A DNA stretch of 64,000 nucleotides from CAVWDI01 sp963793095 (GCA_963793095.1 CAWBYY010000011.1:310001-374000); one strand, 5' to 3'. Positions 47,422 to 57,221 are shown, numbered from the stretch's first letter. Translations and numbers: made by a program. Notes: generated from the sequence alone by a model not told the origin.

Positions 47422-47952
47422 TAAGGCGACAATGTGAGATGGATAAGCAGGGATATTATTCTGGGGACACCGATGTCTGCTCATATATCAAATCACCTCT
47501 TCTTGTTAAGAAAAACCTGTGTTTTCCGCAACAAATGATTGAGACCCACTCTTTTAGTTGTACCCCTGTTATTGGTATTCAGCCGTACTGAAGATCCGAA
47601 TTTCCCAGTTAGGTGTGGGCGGATATGCATTTATTGATGTATGCAGTAATCCTGCCGAAATTTAACTGTCTGTTGAATTTGTTGCGTATGGAGAAAAACA
47701 TTTCACAAAAGATTTCTTAAATCATATGAAGGCAAGTGCTGAGCATTAATAAAGGTTCCGAATAAATCTCCACTGACCCGGTCACTATGCTGTCAACCAT
47801 TTGTAAAAGAATATAAATGAACCAATAGTATAAAAATGAATGTCCTTTATGTATAATTCCTTCTAGCACTTCCTTTCGGATCTGGGAAAAGGAAAATGTT
47901 CACTAAGAAATTTTGGTATTAATTATTACCTAAAAGCGGTATTGGTAATGAA
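47422..47952. other. Gap upstream of the histidine kinase
   Basis: 530 AT-rich bases with stops in all frames at short intervals. No RNA gene, repeat or promoter is clear by eye. Confidence 0.5.
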
Positions 47953-50900
47953 TTGACTTATCATATGTTGGATGCAGGACGATTCTATTTAACGGAAATG
48001 GGTTTTGTCAGCCTTATATTGATCATATTGAGCCTGACAATAACCATTTATCTGTTTAAAGGAAGTTTAAAAACCCGCTCCAGCTGGATGCTGCTTGGCT
48101 TTTTTGCAGCAGTTATCGCCAACAGTATCACAATGCTGCTTGCCAGCGGGTGGGTTTTCTGGGGGGATATGCTCATGCCTGCCCAGGATGCCTGGATTAT
48201 CCTGGGGAGTGTCTCCCTGGCGCAGTTTGCCTACCATTTCCCCGAATTAGACCAGAGGCGTGAAGCCAGCGTAATCCTGGCTTTCACCGGCTTTATTGCC
48301 CTGTTTGCTGTTGGATACAGCATATATTATGCTGTCTCATACATTTATTTCTACTCCCCGGGGATGCTGGAGGACAGGGCTTATTACCTTTTACTTCCGC
48401 TGATGACTCTCTTTATGATTGGGGTATTCCTGCGCAGAGCGCTGCATTACACCCGGGTGTCAACTGGAAGGAAACAAAGCCTTATCCAGGGACTGCAAGT
48501 ATCCATAGGTGCAATCCTCCACCCTCCAAACCGTGAGGCTCACTCACTCGCGCGACTTTGCTCTGGCGGTCAGCCTTGGGCTGCTGCCTGGGATTGCATT
48601 TTTCCTTCAGCCATCGCCGTTTGTTCCTCAATGGCTGCCAAGTTATATGCTCGGCATCGGATCGATACTGGCAGTCGCCGCAATTGCGCTCGTCTATTTA
48701 AACGACAGCGGAGAGCAGGCCAGTTTCATCGGCAAGATTTCGGGAATTTCCCTGGTGACTTTCCTGCTCATATTCGGCGCCCTGGGCTCATCTCTGGTCA
48801 ACAACTATGAAAACCGGTTCGAAAGAGAAAGATTAACCCTGGTTTATCTGGGCAGGGACCTGGTCCTGGCTGGAAATTATTCTAATTTGCCAGAATCAAT
48901 CATTTATGCCGTCGCCTGGGAACCTGGTGCGATCAACCTGAATGGTAAAGAACCCTTGCAAACATCTGAAACATCCGCTAACCGCCTGCTGTTTCTGCGC
49001 CCCGGTGGCGAGCCTGTCAGCTTGCAGTCCCTTTCAGATGAAAACCAACTTATTCAAGCAGGTAATTCAGCCCCGGATTGGACAGCAACCCAACCGGGTA
49101 CCATGGCGTTTGACTTTGAATTTTCCGATAAACCGCAGCGGATTATGCGCTACATTGATTTTCCCTTCGGCAGTGCCGGGCGTTATGATGCTTACCTTTT
49201 CAACCAAACTGGGACTGTTTATGAGATTGGGGTTTCTCATTTCGAACAACTTGAAAACACACATGAATTTGTGAAATATCTGATCTTCTGGGTTGCCCTG
49301 AGCAGTCTGATCGTAATAATTTTGTTTCCCGCTTTCTACCGGTTCAACCTGGTGCGGCCGCTCAATAATTTGTTGGCTGGAGTCAGACAGGCTATCCGCG
49401 GGGACCTGGGTATCCAGATTCCTGTCCAGTATGAAGATGAAATTGGATTCCTGACCCATTCCTTTAACCGCCTGTTAGGATTGCTCCACCAATCCAGTAA
49501 AGAAAATGAGCAGATGAATGCCGAACTGGAGAGGCGCCTGGAGGAACTGCGCAGGTCCGAAGAAAAATTTTCAAAAACTTTCCACAGCAGCCCGGTCAGT
49601 ATGGTAATTCAAAGGGAGGATGACCAAATATATGTGGATGTCAACCAGGCCTTTACGAGGGTAACGGGCTATTCGAGAGAAGAAGCGGTCGGCCGGACGC
49701 CGCGAGAGCTGAATCTTTACCCGAACAGCGCTGAAAGCCGCCGCCTGGCCGAGGCTTTTCAAATGGCCCAGGGGAAATTACGAAATTTTGAGTTCAATTT
49801 CCGGCGGAAATCCGGTCAGGATGGCACTGGCCTGCTGTCCTCGGAATTTATTGAACTGAAAAGCACCAGGCTCTTACTTGGAATTGTTATGGATATCACT
49901 GAGCGAAAGCAGGCTGAGGAACAAATCCGGGGTTTACATGCCGAGATGGAAAGGCGGGTGGTTGCGAGAAGCCGTGAGCTCTCAACCCTGCTGGACCTGG
50001 CGGTGCTGGTGAGTCACGAGGATAACCCCGACCAGATTTACCTGCCCGTAATGGAACGCATCCAGGATATCAGCGGGTTGCAGGCGGTTAGTTTGTTTTC
50101 TTATTCACCGGATAAGCCGCAGCTTTCGCTGGAGGCGCAGGTTGGCCTGGAGGGATATCATGTTGGCAAGATGAGTTTGATTTTTCCATCGGCGGGATTT
50201 GTTGAGTGGCTGAACAAACCCAGAAACGCTCTGCTTCTATCCGACCTGAATGCTGATACTGTTCTCCCCGATCGCTGCGGCCTGCCGGGATGCGTTCATG
50301 CCTTATCGCACAGCTTACGGCCCAAGGCGAAGTCCTGGGCATAATGTGCTGTTACCACCCGGAAGTGCATACGTTTTCGCTGGAAGAGATTTCTCTGCTG
50401 GTTGCGGTTGCGGAGCAATTGGGCATCAGCCTGGAGAATCGAAGACTGCGCCGTGAAGCTGAACTGGCGGCTGTTTCATCTGAACGTCGCCGCCTGGCGC
50501 GCGATCTGCACGATTCGATTACCCAATCTATCTACAGTCTAACCCTATTCACCCGCGCCAGTATCGATGCGCTAAACACCGGAGATCAAATCAAACTGGC
50601 AAATAACCTGGAGCAAATTGAAAAAAACGCCCTGATATCTTTGAAGGATTTGCGTTTGCTCCTGTACCAGATGCAGCCTCCTGATATTCAAGGCCGGTTG
50701 AGTGAGCGCATCAACACCCGTCTGGACCTGGTGGAACGCCGTCTGGGTATCGAGGCAACCTGCCAGGTGGATGAAAAAGTTTTTTTGTCGTCCGAGATGA
50801 AGGCGGACTTGTTTGGAATTATTCTGGAAGCGCTCAATAACAGTCTTAAACATGCCCAAGCCAGCCAGGTTAACATCCTGCTGGAACGCAAAAACGGTGA

Positions 50901-51063
50901 TATCTTATTAGAAATTGAGGATGACGGTCAGGGATTTGTTTTTAACGGTCAGGATAGAGAAACACTCCATCAGGGGATGGGGTTAAAGAATATGTTCGCC
51001 AGGGCTGCTGACCTGGGTGGGTATCTGGAGATCTTTCTTCCCCGGGAAACGGCACCCGGGTGA
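47953..51063 (+). CDS. 7TM-type sensor histidine kinase (two frameshifts)
   Basis: One locus in three frames. N-terminal part: eight or so membrane helices with a loop, then a sensor segment; HAMP (PLNNLLAGVRQAIRGDLG, QYEDEIGFLTHSFNRLL); PAS (FSKTFHSSPVSMVIQRED); a GAF-like domain; HisKA_3 with phosphoacceptor His in RRRLARDLHDSITQSIYSL; and HATPase (EALNNSLKHAQAS, EIEDDGQGF). The first break is near 48548 (dropping one C gives REAHSLRDFALAVSLG); the second near 50288 (adding one G to GGG gives LPGMRSCLIAQLTAQG). Start TTG 47953 or ATG 47965. Partner of the NarL-type regulator 46 bases downstream. Confidence 0.85.
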
Positions 51064-51109
51064 GAATGGCAATAAGCGACTCCGGGGCACCGGCAGAAAG
51101 GAGTAAAGC

Positions 51110-51754
51110 ATGATCAGATTATTGATTGTTGATGACCATCACGTCGTCCGGAAAGGTCTGGAGGCTTTGCTGTCATCCGAAAAATACGGTATCGAAGTAG
51201 TCGGAGAAGCCAGCGATGGAGATCAGGCGGTTGCACAGGCACTCGATCTGCATCCGGATGTGATCCTAATGGACCTGCAGATGTCCAAAAAAAGTGGTCT
51301 GGAAGCCATCAGAATACTGAGAGAATATGACCTGGAATCAAATATACTGGTCCTGACAAGCTTTGGGGAGGACGACTGCGTATCCGCAGCAATGCAAGCG
51401 GGCGCATTGGGATATCTACTGAAAGACTCATCCCCAGACGAACTGGTGAACGCTATCCACGCAGTCGCCCTGGGTCACATCTCCATTCCCCGGGAACTTT
51501 CCGGGTCAATTATAGGGGTTTCAAATGGAATCAATCCAACACCCGCCGAACTCCCTGGAACAAATCTAACTGAGCGGGAGAAGGATGTGCTGCAGCAAAT
51601 CGCTCGGGGAGCCTCAAACAAGGAAATTGCCAGCCGGCTTTCGATCAGCCAGACAACAGTACGGACTCATGTCAGCAACATACTGCACAAACTGAATCTG
51701 GAGAACCGCACTCAGGCTGCGCTGTATGCCCGCAACCATGATTTGAGCGGATAA
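51110..51754 (+). CDS. NarL/FixJ-type response regulator
   Basis: 214 residues. Receiver with acidic pair LIVDDHH, phosphoacceptor Asp in HPDVILMDLQMS, and Lys in GYLLKDSSPDE; C-terminal LuxR HTH (LTEREKDVLQQIARGASNKE, TVRTHVSNILHKLNL). Preceded by AAAGGAG. Cognate to the kinase just upstream and probable regulator of the small-protein/ABC cluster downstream. Confidence 0.95.
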   Translation: MIRLLIVDDHHVVRKGLEALLSSEKYGIEVVGEASDGDQAVAQALDLHPDVILMDLQMSKKSGLEAIRILREYDLESNILVLTSFGEDDCVSAAMQAGALGYLLKDSSPDELVNAIHAVALGHISIPRELSGSIIGVSNGINPTPAELPGTNLTEREKDVLQQIARGASNKEIASRLSISQTTVRTHVSNILHKLNLENRTQAALYARNHDLSG

Positions 51755-51775
51755 TCGCCCTCATCCTTAAGGATG

Positions 51776-51802
51776 AAAAAGCCCCCGGATTGGAGGCTTT
51801 TT
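51776..51802 (+). terminator. Intrinsic terminator after the response regulator
   Basis: Stem AAAAAGCC / GGCTTTTT with an 11-base loop and a T-run. A second palindrome CATCCTTAAGGATG lies immediately upstream. Confidence 0.75.
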
Positions 51803-51892
51803 GTATGATGGTGAATTCCTGTTTTTGGCTGATGTGAATTTTCTATTCCGAGAATAAAATACAATCCGCAAACCAGAATCAATTGAGGTGGT

Positions 51893-52264
51893 ATGGAATA
51901 TAAAAAACTGCATGTATTGATTGTTTCGATATTCAGCGCCCATCAGAAAGCAATCCAGGCGATGTGCGCATCTATGCCACAATTTTCTACGGTTGAGACA
52001 GTCAGCGACACCAGCAAGGCGCTGGAAATGTTAAAACCCGGAATGCCGGACCTGATCATCATGGGCGCAAACATTGCGGAAAACAAAGTTAAGGAATTCC
52101 TGGGTCACTTATCCTTAATATCCAATCCGCCTTACTGTATCGTTTTGACGTACACTGAAAATGATAAAGACTCAATTCAACACCAGGACATCTGCCAGGT
52201 TATACCAACTCGCACGTTTTCCGCCCGGTTTCCGGATATCCTAAACGAGGTGTACGCACTGTGA
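51893..52264 (+). CDS. Pseudo-receiver domain protein lacking the phosphoacceptor Asp
   Basis: 123 residues with a CheY-like pattern: hydrophobic strand LHVLIVSIFS (acidic pair missing), helix AIQAMCASMPQF, strand PDLIIMGANI where the Asp is replaced by Gly, and YCIVLTYTEND for strand 4. The conserved Lys is not evident. It cannot be phosphorylated normally and may bind a partner constitutively. It lies between the two-component pair and the small-protein genes. Confidence 0.72.
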   Translation: MEYKKLHVLIVSIFSAHQKAIQAMCASMPQFSTVETVSDTSKALEMLKPGMPDLIIMGANIAENKVKEFLGHLSLISNPPYCIVLTYTENDKDSIQHQDICQVIPTRTFSARFPDILNEVYAL

Positions 52265-52322
52265 TGGTTTGTTTTACATTGGCTGCCTAGTTCATCAACA
52301 AAATTTTAAAGGAAGGTAAAGA

Positions 52323-52478
52323 ATGCAATTGGTATTACTAATACTGGGGGTTTTTGGACTTGGATACTGGTTTGCGAGCAGCAATGCCGCTGACCGCCTG
52401 GCAAAAACTGCCAGGAATACAACCGATCGTTTGCGTTCCAGAGGCAAGACTGAACTTGCCGACCCGAACGATGTTTAA
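52323..52478 (+). CDS. 51-residue single-pass membrane peptide
   Basis: From ATG 52323 (GGAAGG upstream): hydrophobic MQLVLLILGVFGLGYWFASS followed by a basic amphipathic part ADRLAKTARNTTDRLRSRGK and an acidic end. Looks like a YtxH-type small membrane protein. First of five very short genes in a row with individual ribosome-binding sites. Confidence 0.65.
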   Translation: MQLVLLILGVFGLGYWFASSNAADRLAKTARNTTDRLRSRGKTELADPNDV

Positions 52479-52524
52479 AGTTAATCAACAAAAAATTTTT
52501 TATCAATGAAGGAGATAAAACAAG

Positions 52525-52731
52525 ATGAAAACAAGAAATATGCCTGCTCCTCAGATGCGCGTCCGCACGGCTCTGATAGCTGGTGAAAGCATAGATGCCT
52601 GCATGCGCAACCTGGAGTACTGGACAAAACAGCTTGAGGGAAAGTGTTCCGGCCGGAGCAGTGCACACGCCCCGGGATACGCGCCCTACATGGAAACTGA
52701 GATGAAGCCCTGGCAGGCTGGGTCTGTGTAA
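52525..52731 (+). CDS. Small protein of the [KR]T-x-L-x-AG family, member 1 (Cys-bearing)
   Basis: 68 residues; AAGGAGATAAAA precedes the ATG. After a short MKTRNMPAPQ prefix it reads MRVRTALIAGESIDACMRN, then LEYWTKQLEGKC. This aligns without gaps to the start of the next gene (MKIKTNLRAGMTFQECDSR), sharing Cys at position 16 and Tyr at 22 of the motif. The tail is Pro/Tyr-containing (APGYAPYMET). No signal peptide. Function unknown. Confidence 0.7.
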   Translation: MKTRNMPAPQMRVRTALIAGESIDACMRNLEYWTKQLEGKCSGRSSAHAPGYAPYMETEMKPWQAGSV

Positions 52732-52796
52732 ACGGATCTTTCCAGAATAAATGGTTGAACTATAGATTATGATGAGAAAACCAAGGAGATAATTAA

Positions 52797-53066
52797 ATGA
52801 AAATCAAGACTAACCTGCGCGCCGGAATGACCTTTCAAGAATGCGACTCCCGGCGCAATTATTTGAAGCAGGCTGCCCAATCGGGTAACTGCGGAGCTTT
52901 GGGTCAGGTCGTGCAGCAGCCGTCATACCCGGCTCAGCTGCCCAGCCCGCCTCCAGTCTATTACCCGCCAAGCCAGTCGCCTTCATACCCGGCCCAAAGC
53001 CAACCGGCAGCGGGAGGCGGCTATTTTGGGGGCACTTTCTACCCTGACCGCAGTGGATTGTGTTAA
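52797..53066 (+). CDS. Small protein of the [KR]T-x-L-x-AG family, member 2 (Pro/Tyr-rich tail)
   Basis: 89 residues; AAGGAGATAATTAA precedes the ATG. N-terminal MKIKTNLRAGMTFQECDS, a helical middle with Cys, then a tail with repeated SYPAQ units (PSYPAQLPSPPP and SPSYPAQSQPA), a Gly-rich stretch and a C-terminal Cys (RSGLC). No membrane segment or Sec signal. Confidence 0.7.
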   Translation: MKIKTNLRAGMTFQECDSRRNYLKQAAQSGNCGALGQVVQQPSYPAQLPSPPPVYYPPSQSPSYPAQSQPAAGGGYFGGTFYPDRSGLC

Positions 53067-53087
53067 CAGGTTATCCTGGAGTTCCTG

Positions 53088-53279
53088 ATGAAGATAAAGA
53101 CAAATTTAAAATCCGGAAGTATGGTCGCCGGTACCCGCCAGGAGATTTCAAACCTGAGCGGTCAGGCAGGAGATTTTTTCCACACGGCAAATCAACAGGC
53201 GCAGGGTGTAACCGGCGCGGTTTCCAGCGCAGTGGGCTCGTTGCGGTCGGGTGTGGCTAATCTGATCGGATTGAGCTAA
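53088..53279 (+). CDS. Small protein of the [KR]T-x-L-x-AG family, member 3 (Gly/Ala/Ser-rich)
   Basis: 63 residues; CTGGAG lies upstream of the ATG. N-terminal MKIKTNLKSGSMVAGTRQ followed by a small-residue-rich amphipathic region (GVTGAVSSAVGSLRSGVANL). The tail could insert into or perforate membranes, or pack as a helical bundle; this is inference from composition only. Confidence 0.7.
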   Translation: MKIKTNLKSGSMVAGTRQEISNLSGQAGDFFHTANQQAQGVTGAVSSAVGSLRSGVANLIGLS

Positions 53280-53314
53280 GAGATCATAAAAAATTAGGTT
53301 CAAAGGAAATAAAC

Positions 53315-53509
53315 ATGAAAATTCGTACCCATGTAAAATCAGGCGCAGCATGTTACACAGTGCAGAGCGGAGATAGTCTGAGCACGATATCTCAGCGCTA
53401 TTACGGCTCGCAGGGCGCCTACCCCAAGATTTACTATTCCAATATTCAGACAATCGGCCCAAACCCGAGCATGATCCGGGCGGGACAAAAATTGTATATA
53501 CCGGATTAG
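53315..53509 (+). CDS. Small protein of the [KR]T-x-L-x-AG family, member 4: LysM domain
   Basis: 64 residues; AAAGGAAATAAAC precedes the ATG. The shared leader MKIRTHVKSGAA runs straight into a complete LysM domain: YTVQSGDSLSTISQRYYG near residues 14-31 and PSMIRAGQKLYIP at the end. LysM binds peptidoglycan or chitin-like glycans. There is no Sec signal, so if it reaches the cell wall it needs another route. Confidence 0.85.
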   Translation: MKIRTHVKSGAACYTVQSGDSLSTISQRYYGSQGAYPKIYYSNIQTIGPNPSMIRAGQKLYIPD

Positions 53510-53543
53510 TACCGGTTCATTAAGAAAACTTGATTACGAATAG

Positions 53544-53573
53544 GACCGGCATTCCTGCGCAGGAATGCCGGTC
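53544..53573 (+). terminator. 30-base perfect palindrome ending the small-protein run
   Basis: GACCGGCATTCCTGC followed directly by its exact reverse complement, then TTT. It could act as a terminator for the small-gene operon or an mRNA-stabilising hairpin. Its position argues that the ABC ATPase starts after it. Confidence 0.65.
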
Positions 53574-53577
53574 TTTG

Positions 53578-54597
53578 GTGGAGACTGATTTGGAAAATTT
53601 GACAGCAATTACACCTGCGGAAGAACTACCACTTGCCTTTGAGATGGATCAGGTCTGCCTCGATTTTGGAGGCGGGGTTGGGGTATTTGACCTTGATTTT
53701 TCAGTCCCACAGGGCACTATTCTGGGTATGATAGGTCCCAGCGGGTGCGGAAAGACTACAACCATCCGCATGCTGAACGGAGTTCTCAAACCCACATCTG
53801 GTGAAGTTCGTGTATTTGGGAAAGACCCCCAGAATTTCGACGGCTCCGATAAGACCCGCATCGGTTATATACCTCAACAGTTTATCCTTTACCCCAACCT
53901 GAGCGTGCAGGAGAACATGCACTTCCTGGGCGGGATTTACGGGATGTCGCCGGGGGAGCGCAAAACCCGAATGCAGTCCCTGCTGGAGTTTGTTGACCTC
54001 CAGGATGCAAGCAAGCGACTCGGTCGCAATTTATCCGGCGGGATGCAGCGCCGGCTGATGCTTGCAGGGGCGTTGTTCCACGATCCTTACCTGCTGATCG
54101 CCGATGAGCCGACGGCAGGCATCGATCCGATCCTGCGGGCCCGCATCTGGGAGAATTTCAGGGAATTGCGCCACCAGGGTAAAACCCTTCTTGTAACCAC
54201 CCAGTATGTGGGCGAGGCGGCTTACTGCGATCTTGTGGCAGTTATGAGAGATGGCCGTCTGGTTACTGTGGACACCCCAAGGGGGTTGCAGCGTATGGCG
54301 ATGGGCGGGGAAGTTATCCACCTGCAGGTTGAGGAAAGCCAGCTGGTCGAATGTATAAATTTCCTGGAAACACTGCCGCAGGTGTCCAATGTGGATATCG
54401 TGATAGGCGACCCGGGGTCAATCCATGTCCTTGTCGATGATTCTGCCGGGGAAATACCCAACCTGCTGGCTCTGATTAAAGTACAGCTCGATATTACTCC
54501 GAAAATTGCCGAGCCATACCTGCCCTCATTTGATGAGGTTTTTGTGCGGTTAATCCAGAAGGCAGAAAAAAGCCAGCCTAAACAGGTGCTCCAATGA
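53578..54597 (+). CDS. ABC-2 type transporter ATPase
   Basis: About 340 residues from GTG 53578; the frame extends to TTG 53530 through the palindrome, and ATG 53644 is also possible. Walker A GPSGCGKTTTIRML, Q-loop YIPQQFILYPNLS, signature NLSGGMQRRLMLAGAL, Walker B LLIADEPTAGIDP. The C-terminal ~100 residues resemble the DrrA/CcmA-type accessory domain. Overlaps the permease start by ATGA. Confidence 0.93.
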   Translation: METDLENLTAITPAEELPLAFEMDQVCLDFGGGVGVFDLDFSVPQGTILGMIGPSGCGKTTTIRMLNGVLKPTSGEVRVFGKDPQNFDGSDKTRIGYIPQQFILYPNLSVQENMHFLGGIYGMSPGERKTRMQSLLEFVDLQDASKRLGRNLSGGMQRRLMLAGALFHDPYLLIADEPTAGIDPILRARIWENFRELRHQGKTLLVTTQYVGEAAYCDLVAVMRDGRLVTVDTPRGLQRMAMGGEVIHLQVEESQLVECINFLETLPQVSNVDIVIGDPGSIHVLVDDSAGEIPNLLALIKVQLDITPKIAEPYLPSFDEVFVRLIQKAEKSQPKQVLQ

Positions 54598-56088
54598 GAT
54601 CATATATAGTCAAGTTCTTTTCATTCTTTATCAAAGAAATACATGATGTCAGGCGCCAGCCGCGCCTGCTGGTCAGCCTTGTGGGCGGTCCTCTGCTGGT
54701 GCTGGCGGCATTCGGGGCGACCTTTCAAAGCGCTAACCCTGCCGTTTCAACCGTTCTGGTATGGCCAGAGGGAGGTGTTCAGGGGGTTGACCAGGCACAG
54801 GCTGAACAGTTCATCAGAGAAAATTTTAACCTGGTCGCGGTGGTCAATGACCGCCAGGAAGCCCTGGAAATGCTCAACAGCGGGCAGGTGGATTTCGGTC
54901 CAGATTGTCCCGTCTGTCAATGTGTCAGGCGAGGATCCTGAACGGCCTCAAATCCAGGTCCTGTCGAAAACGATCGACCCGCAGGCGGAAGCCTGGATCC
55001 GTTCGATCGCTTATGGAGAAATGAATTTCATTAACCAGCAGCTTCTGACCCAGGAAGCGGAGCAGGCAAAGGTCAAAGCCCAGGACATAGACGGCTCATT
55101 GGAAGGATACCAGACGGGTTTTGAAGAGTTCAGACAGAATATGGACGAATTAGAAATCGAGCGCACCCGCGAAGATATCCAGGAATTGAGGCAGGTGCTG
55201 GACGACCTGGTCGCGGTACTGCCGCCTGAAAGCCTAGCCCAGGCAAACCTCTCGCCTGAATTGAGCAAACTCCACCGGGACATTGACATCCTGCAGGACG
55301 ACCTGGATGAACTGGAGCAGGCGCTGGATGAAGTGGAAGTGGCGACTCGTACCGAGCGCCTGGAAAGTACAATCGATGAAATCGAAGAATTACGCCGGAC
55401 CATTGCCCTTTTTATTGAGATACCTTCAGAGAATATTATCTCCCCGGTGAGTGAGACGTACACAAACCTGCGCGGCGGCGCATACAGCCTGGTAGTCTAC
55501 TACTCACCCGCAGTGATTGCACTGCTTATCCAGCATCTGGCTATCACCCTTGCGTCTCTCAGCCTGGTGCGAGAGCGCCAGATGGGTTCCTTCGAGATGT
55601 TCCGGGTTTCCCCGTTGAGATTCTGCCAGATTCTGCTTGGGAAATCGCTTGCATATATTCTGTATGTTTCTTTTGCAGGAGTGATCCTGACCGCCCTGAT
55701 GATGCTGCTGAATGTGCCGAGCCCTGCCTATCCCGGTCAGTATCTGTTAATGCTGGTGCTGTTGGCTACTGCTTCGGTAGGGATCGGATTTTTGATATCG
55801 GCAATATCGCGCACCGACGGCCAGGCTATCCAGCTCACCATGCTTGTTTTGCTGTTATCCATCTTCTTCACCGGCTTTTTTCTACCAGTCGCCGGTTTCT
55901 TATGGCCTGCATGGATCATCGCCCTGCTGGTTCCAATGACATATGCAATCCGTGGATTTCAGGATTTGATCCTGGCTGGGACCAGCCCGCTTTTTGTGGT
56001 CTGGATCGGCCTGGGTCTGGTCGCCCTGCTCTCCTTTGGCCTGGTCGCTATCATTATGCGGCGCCAGTACCGGCAGGTTCTGGATTGA
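54594..56088 (+). CDS. ABC-2 type permease with large extracytoplasmic coiled coil (one frameshift)
   Basis: About 498 residues when joined. Helix 1 is LLVSLVGGPLLVLAAFGATF; then an extracytoplasmic domain with a long Glu/Asp/Leu-rich coiled coil (about residues 160-270; LHRDIDILQDDLDELEQAL); then five C-terminal helices (VVYYSPAVIALLIQHLAIT onward) as in YhgE/ABC-2 proteins. The frame breaks at 54897-54898; removing one G restores VDFVQIVPSVNVSG. Pairs with the preceding ATPase. The long coiled coil is typical of exporters that handle surface-bound or polymeric cargo. Confidence 0.88.
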
Positions 56089-56188
56089 CCCTGGCTGCAG
56101 GCACATTCAGGGATTGTTATGGCGCACCTGACTGGTCAAAATAAGCAAGAGAGGAAATTGAATATTTCCTGTTAAAAGAGAGGACAAA

Positions 56189-57072
56189 ATGAAATTATTA
56201 TTCTTCATCTTTTTGGTTTTACTGGTTTTTCTCACTGCCTGTTCAGCCCAACCAGCAGTGACCTCGTCAGCGGAAACTCTTCCACCGTCTCCTCCAACTG
56301 AAACGCCGTTTCCAATTCCCAGCCCAACTGTGAATACTCAGGTTTCTGAGCAGACCCTACCTTCGGGATCCGAGCAGACTCCAATCGACAACCTGGCAGT
56401 GGATTTTTTTCACAAGCCCGGTGGAACAATACGATATCGAGACGCCTGCGAATTATCTCCTGACATTCAATGATGACGGTTCGCTGAACATTAAAGCCGA
56501 CTGCAACAATGCCAGCGGAAACTACACGATCGATGGCAGCAGTCTCAGCATCGAGATCGGCCCTATGACAAGAGCAGCCTGCCCTCCGGGGTCTTTGAGT
56601 GACCAGTTCATTAAATACCTGGGTTTTTCGGCAATATACTTTCTTTAAAGATGGAAACCTGTTTGTCGATATGATGGCTGATGGTGGGACTATGGAATTT
56701 GCACCCGCAGATATGCCAGATGACGGGGCTGGATCACTGGTGGGCACCGCCTGGCAGTGGTCCGCGTTCACAAATCCGGTCGAACAATTCACCGTCGAAG
56801 ACCCTCAAAATTACCTGCTGGCATTTAACGATGACAGCACGCTGAATATCAAAGCTGACTGCAACAACGCCAGCGGAAGTTACACGATTGACGGGAGCAG
56901 TCTCAATATCGAGATCGGTCCCATGACGCTGGCGGCCTGTCCGCCGGGGTCTTTCAGCGACCAGTTCATTAAATACCTGGGATTTTCGGCAATATACTTT
57001 TTTAAAGATGGAAACCTGTTTATCGATATGATGGCGGACGGCGGTACAATGGAATTCACCCCGTCCGGTTGA
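56189..57072 (+). CDS. Lipoprotein with two tandem META/HslJ-like domains (two frameshifts)
   Basis: Lipobox FLTAC, a Pro/Ser/Thr linker, then two near-identical META-type domains, each with W-Q-W near the start, ADCNNASG and MADGGTMEF. The first break lies around 56350-56390; the frame that follows reads STTWQWIFFTSPVEQYD, matching TAWQWSAFTNPVEQF of repeat 2. The second break at 56641-56647 is an extra C: repeat 1 has TTTCTTTAAAG where repeat 2 has TTTTTTAAAG. META proteins are implicated in stress or motility; the exact role is unknown. Confidence 0.82.
56391..57066 (+). repeat. Tandem duplication encoding two META domains
   Basis: Two units of about 315 bases (from about 56391 and 56746) are highly similar at DNA level, including long identical runs around AAAGC(C/T)GACTGCAACAA and CAGTTCATTAAATACCTGGG. 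The second copy is intact in frame and serves as an internal control for the indels in the first. Confidence 0.8.
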
Positions 57073-57221
57073 ATTACCGGAGATAGTTGTTTGGTTATTC
57101 CTTTTCTGTAAACGGGTGGAACAGTATAAATACAGCCTGTTTACAAATAGATGCCTACTGGTGACTGGCTGGAAAGCCACGGAGCGCAAAAACGAATCCT
57201 ATTTTTTTGAGGAGAAACGAC

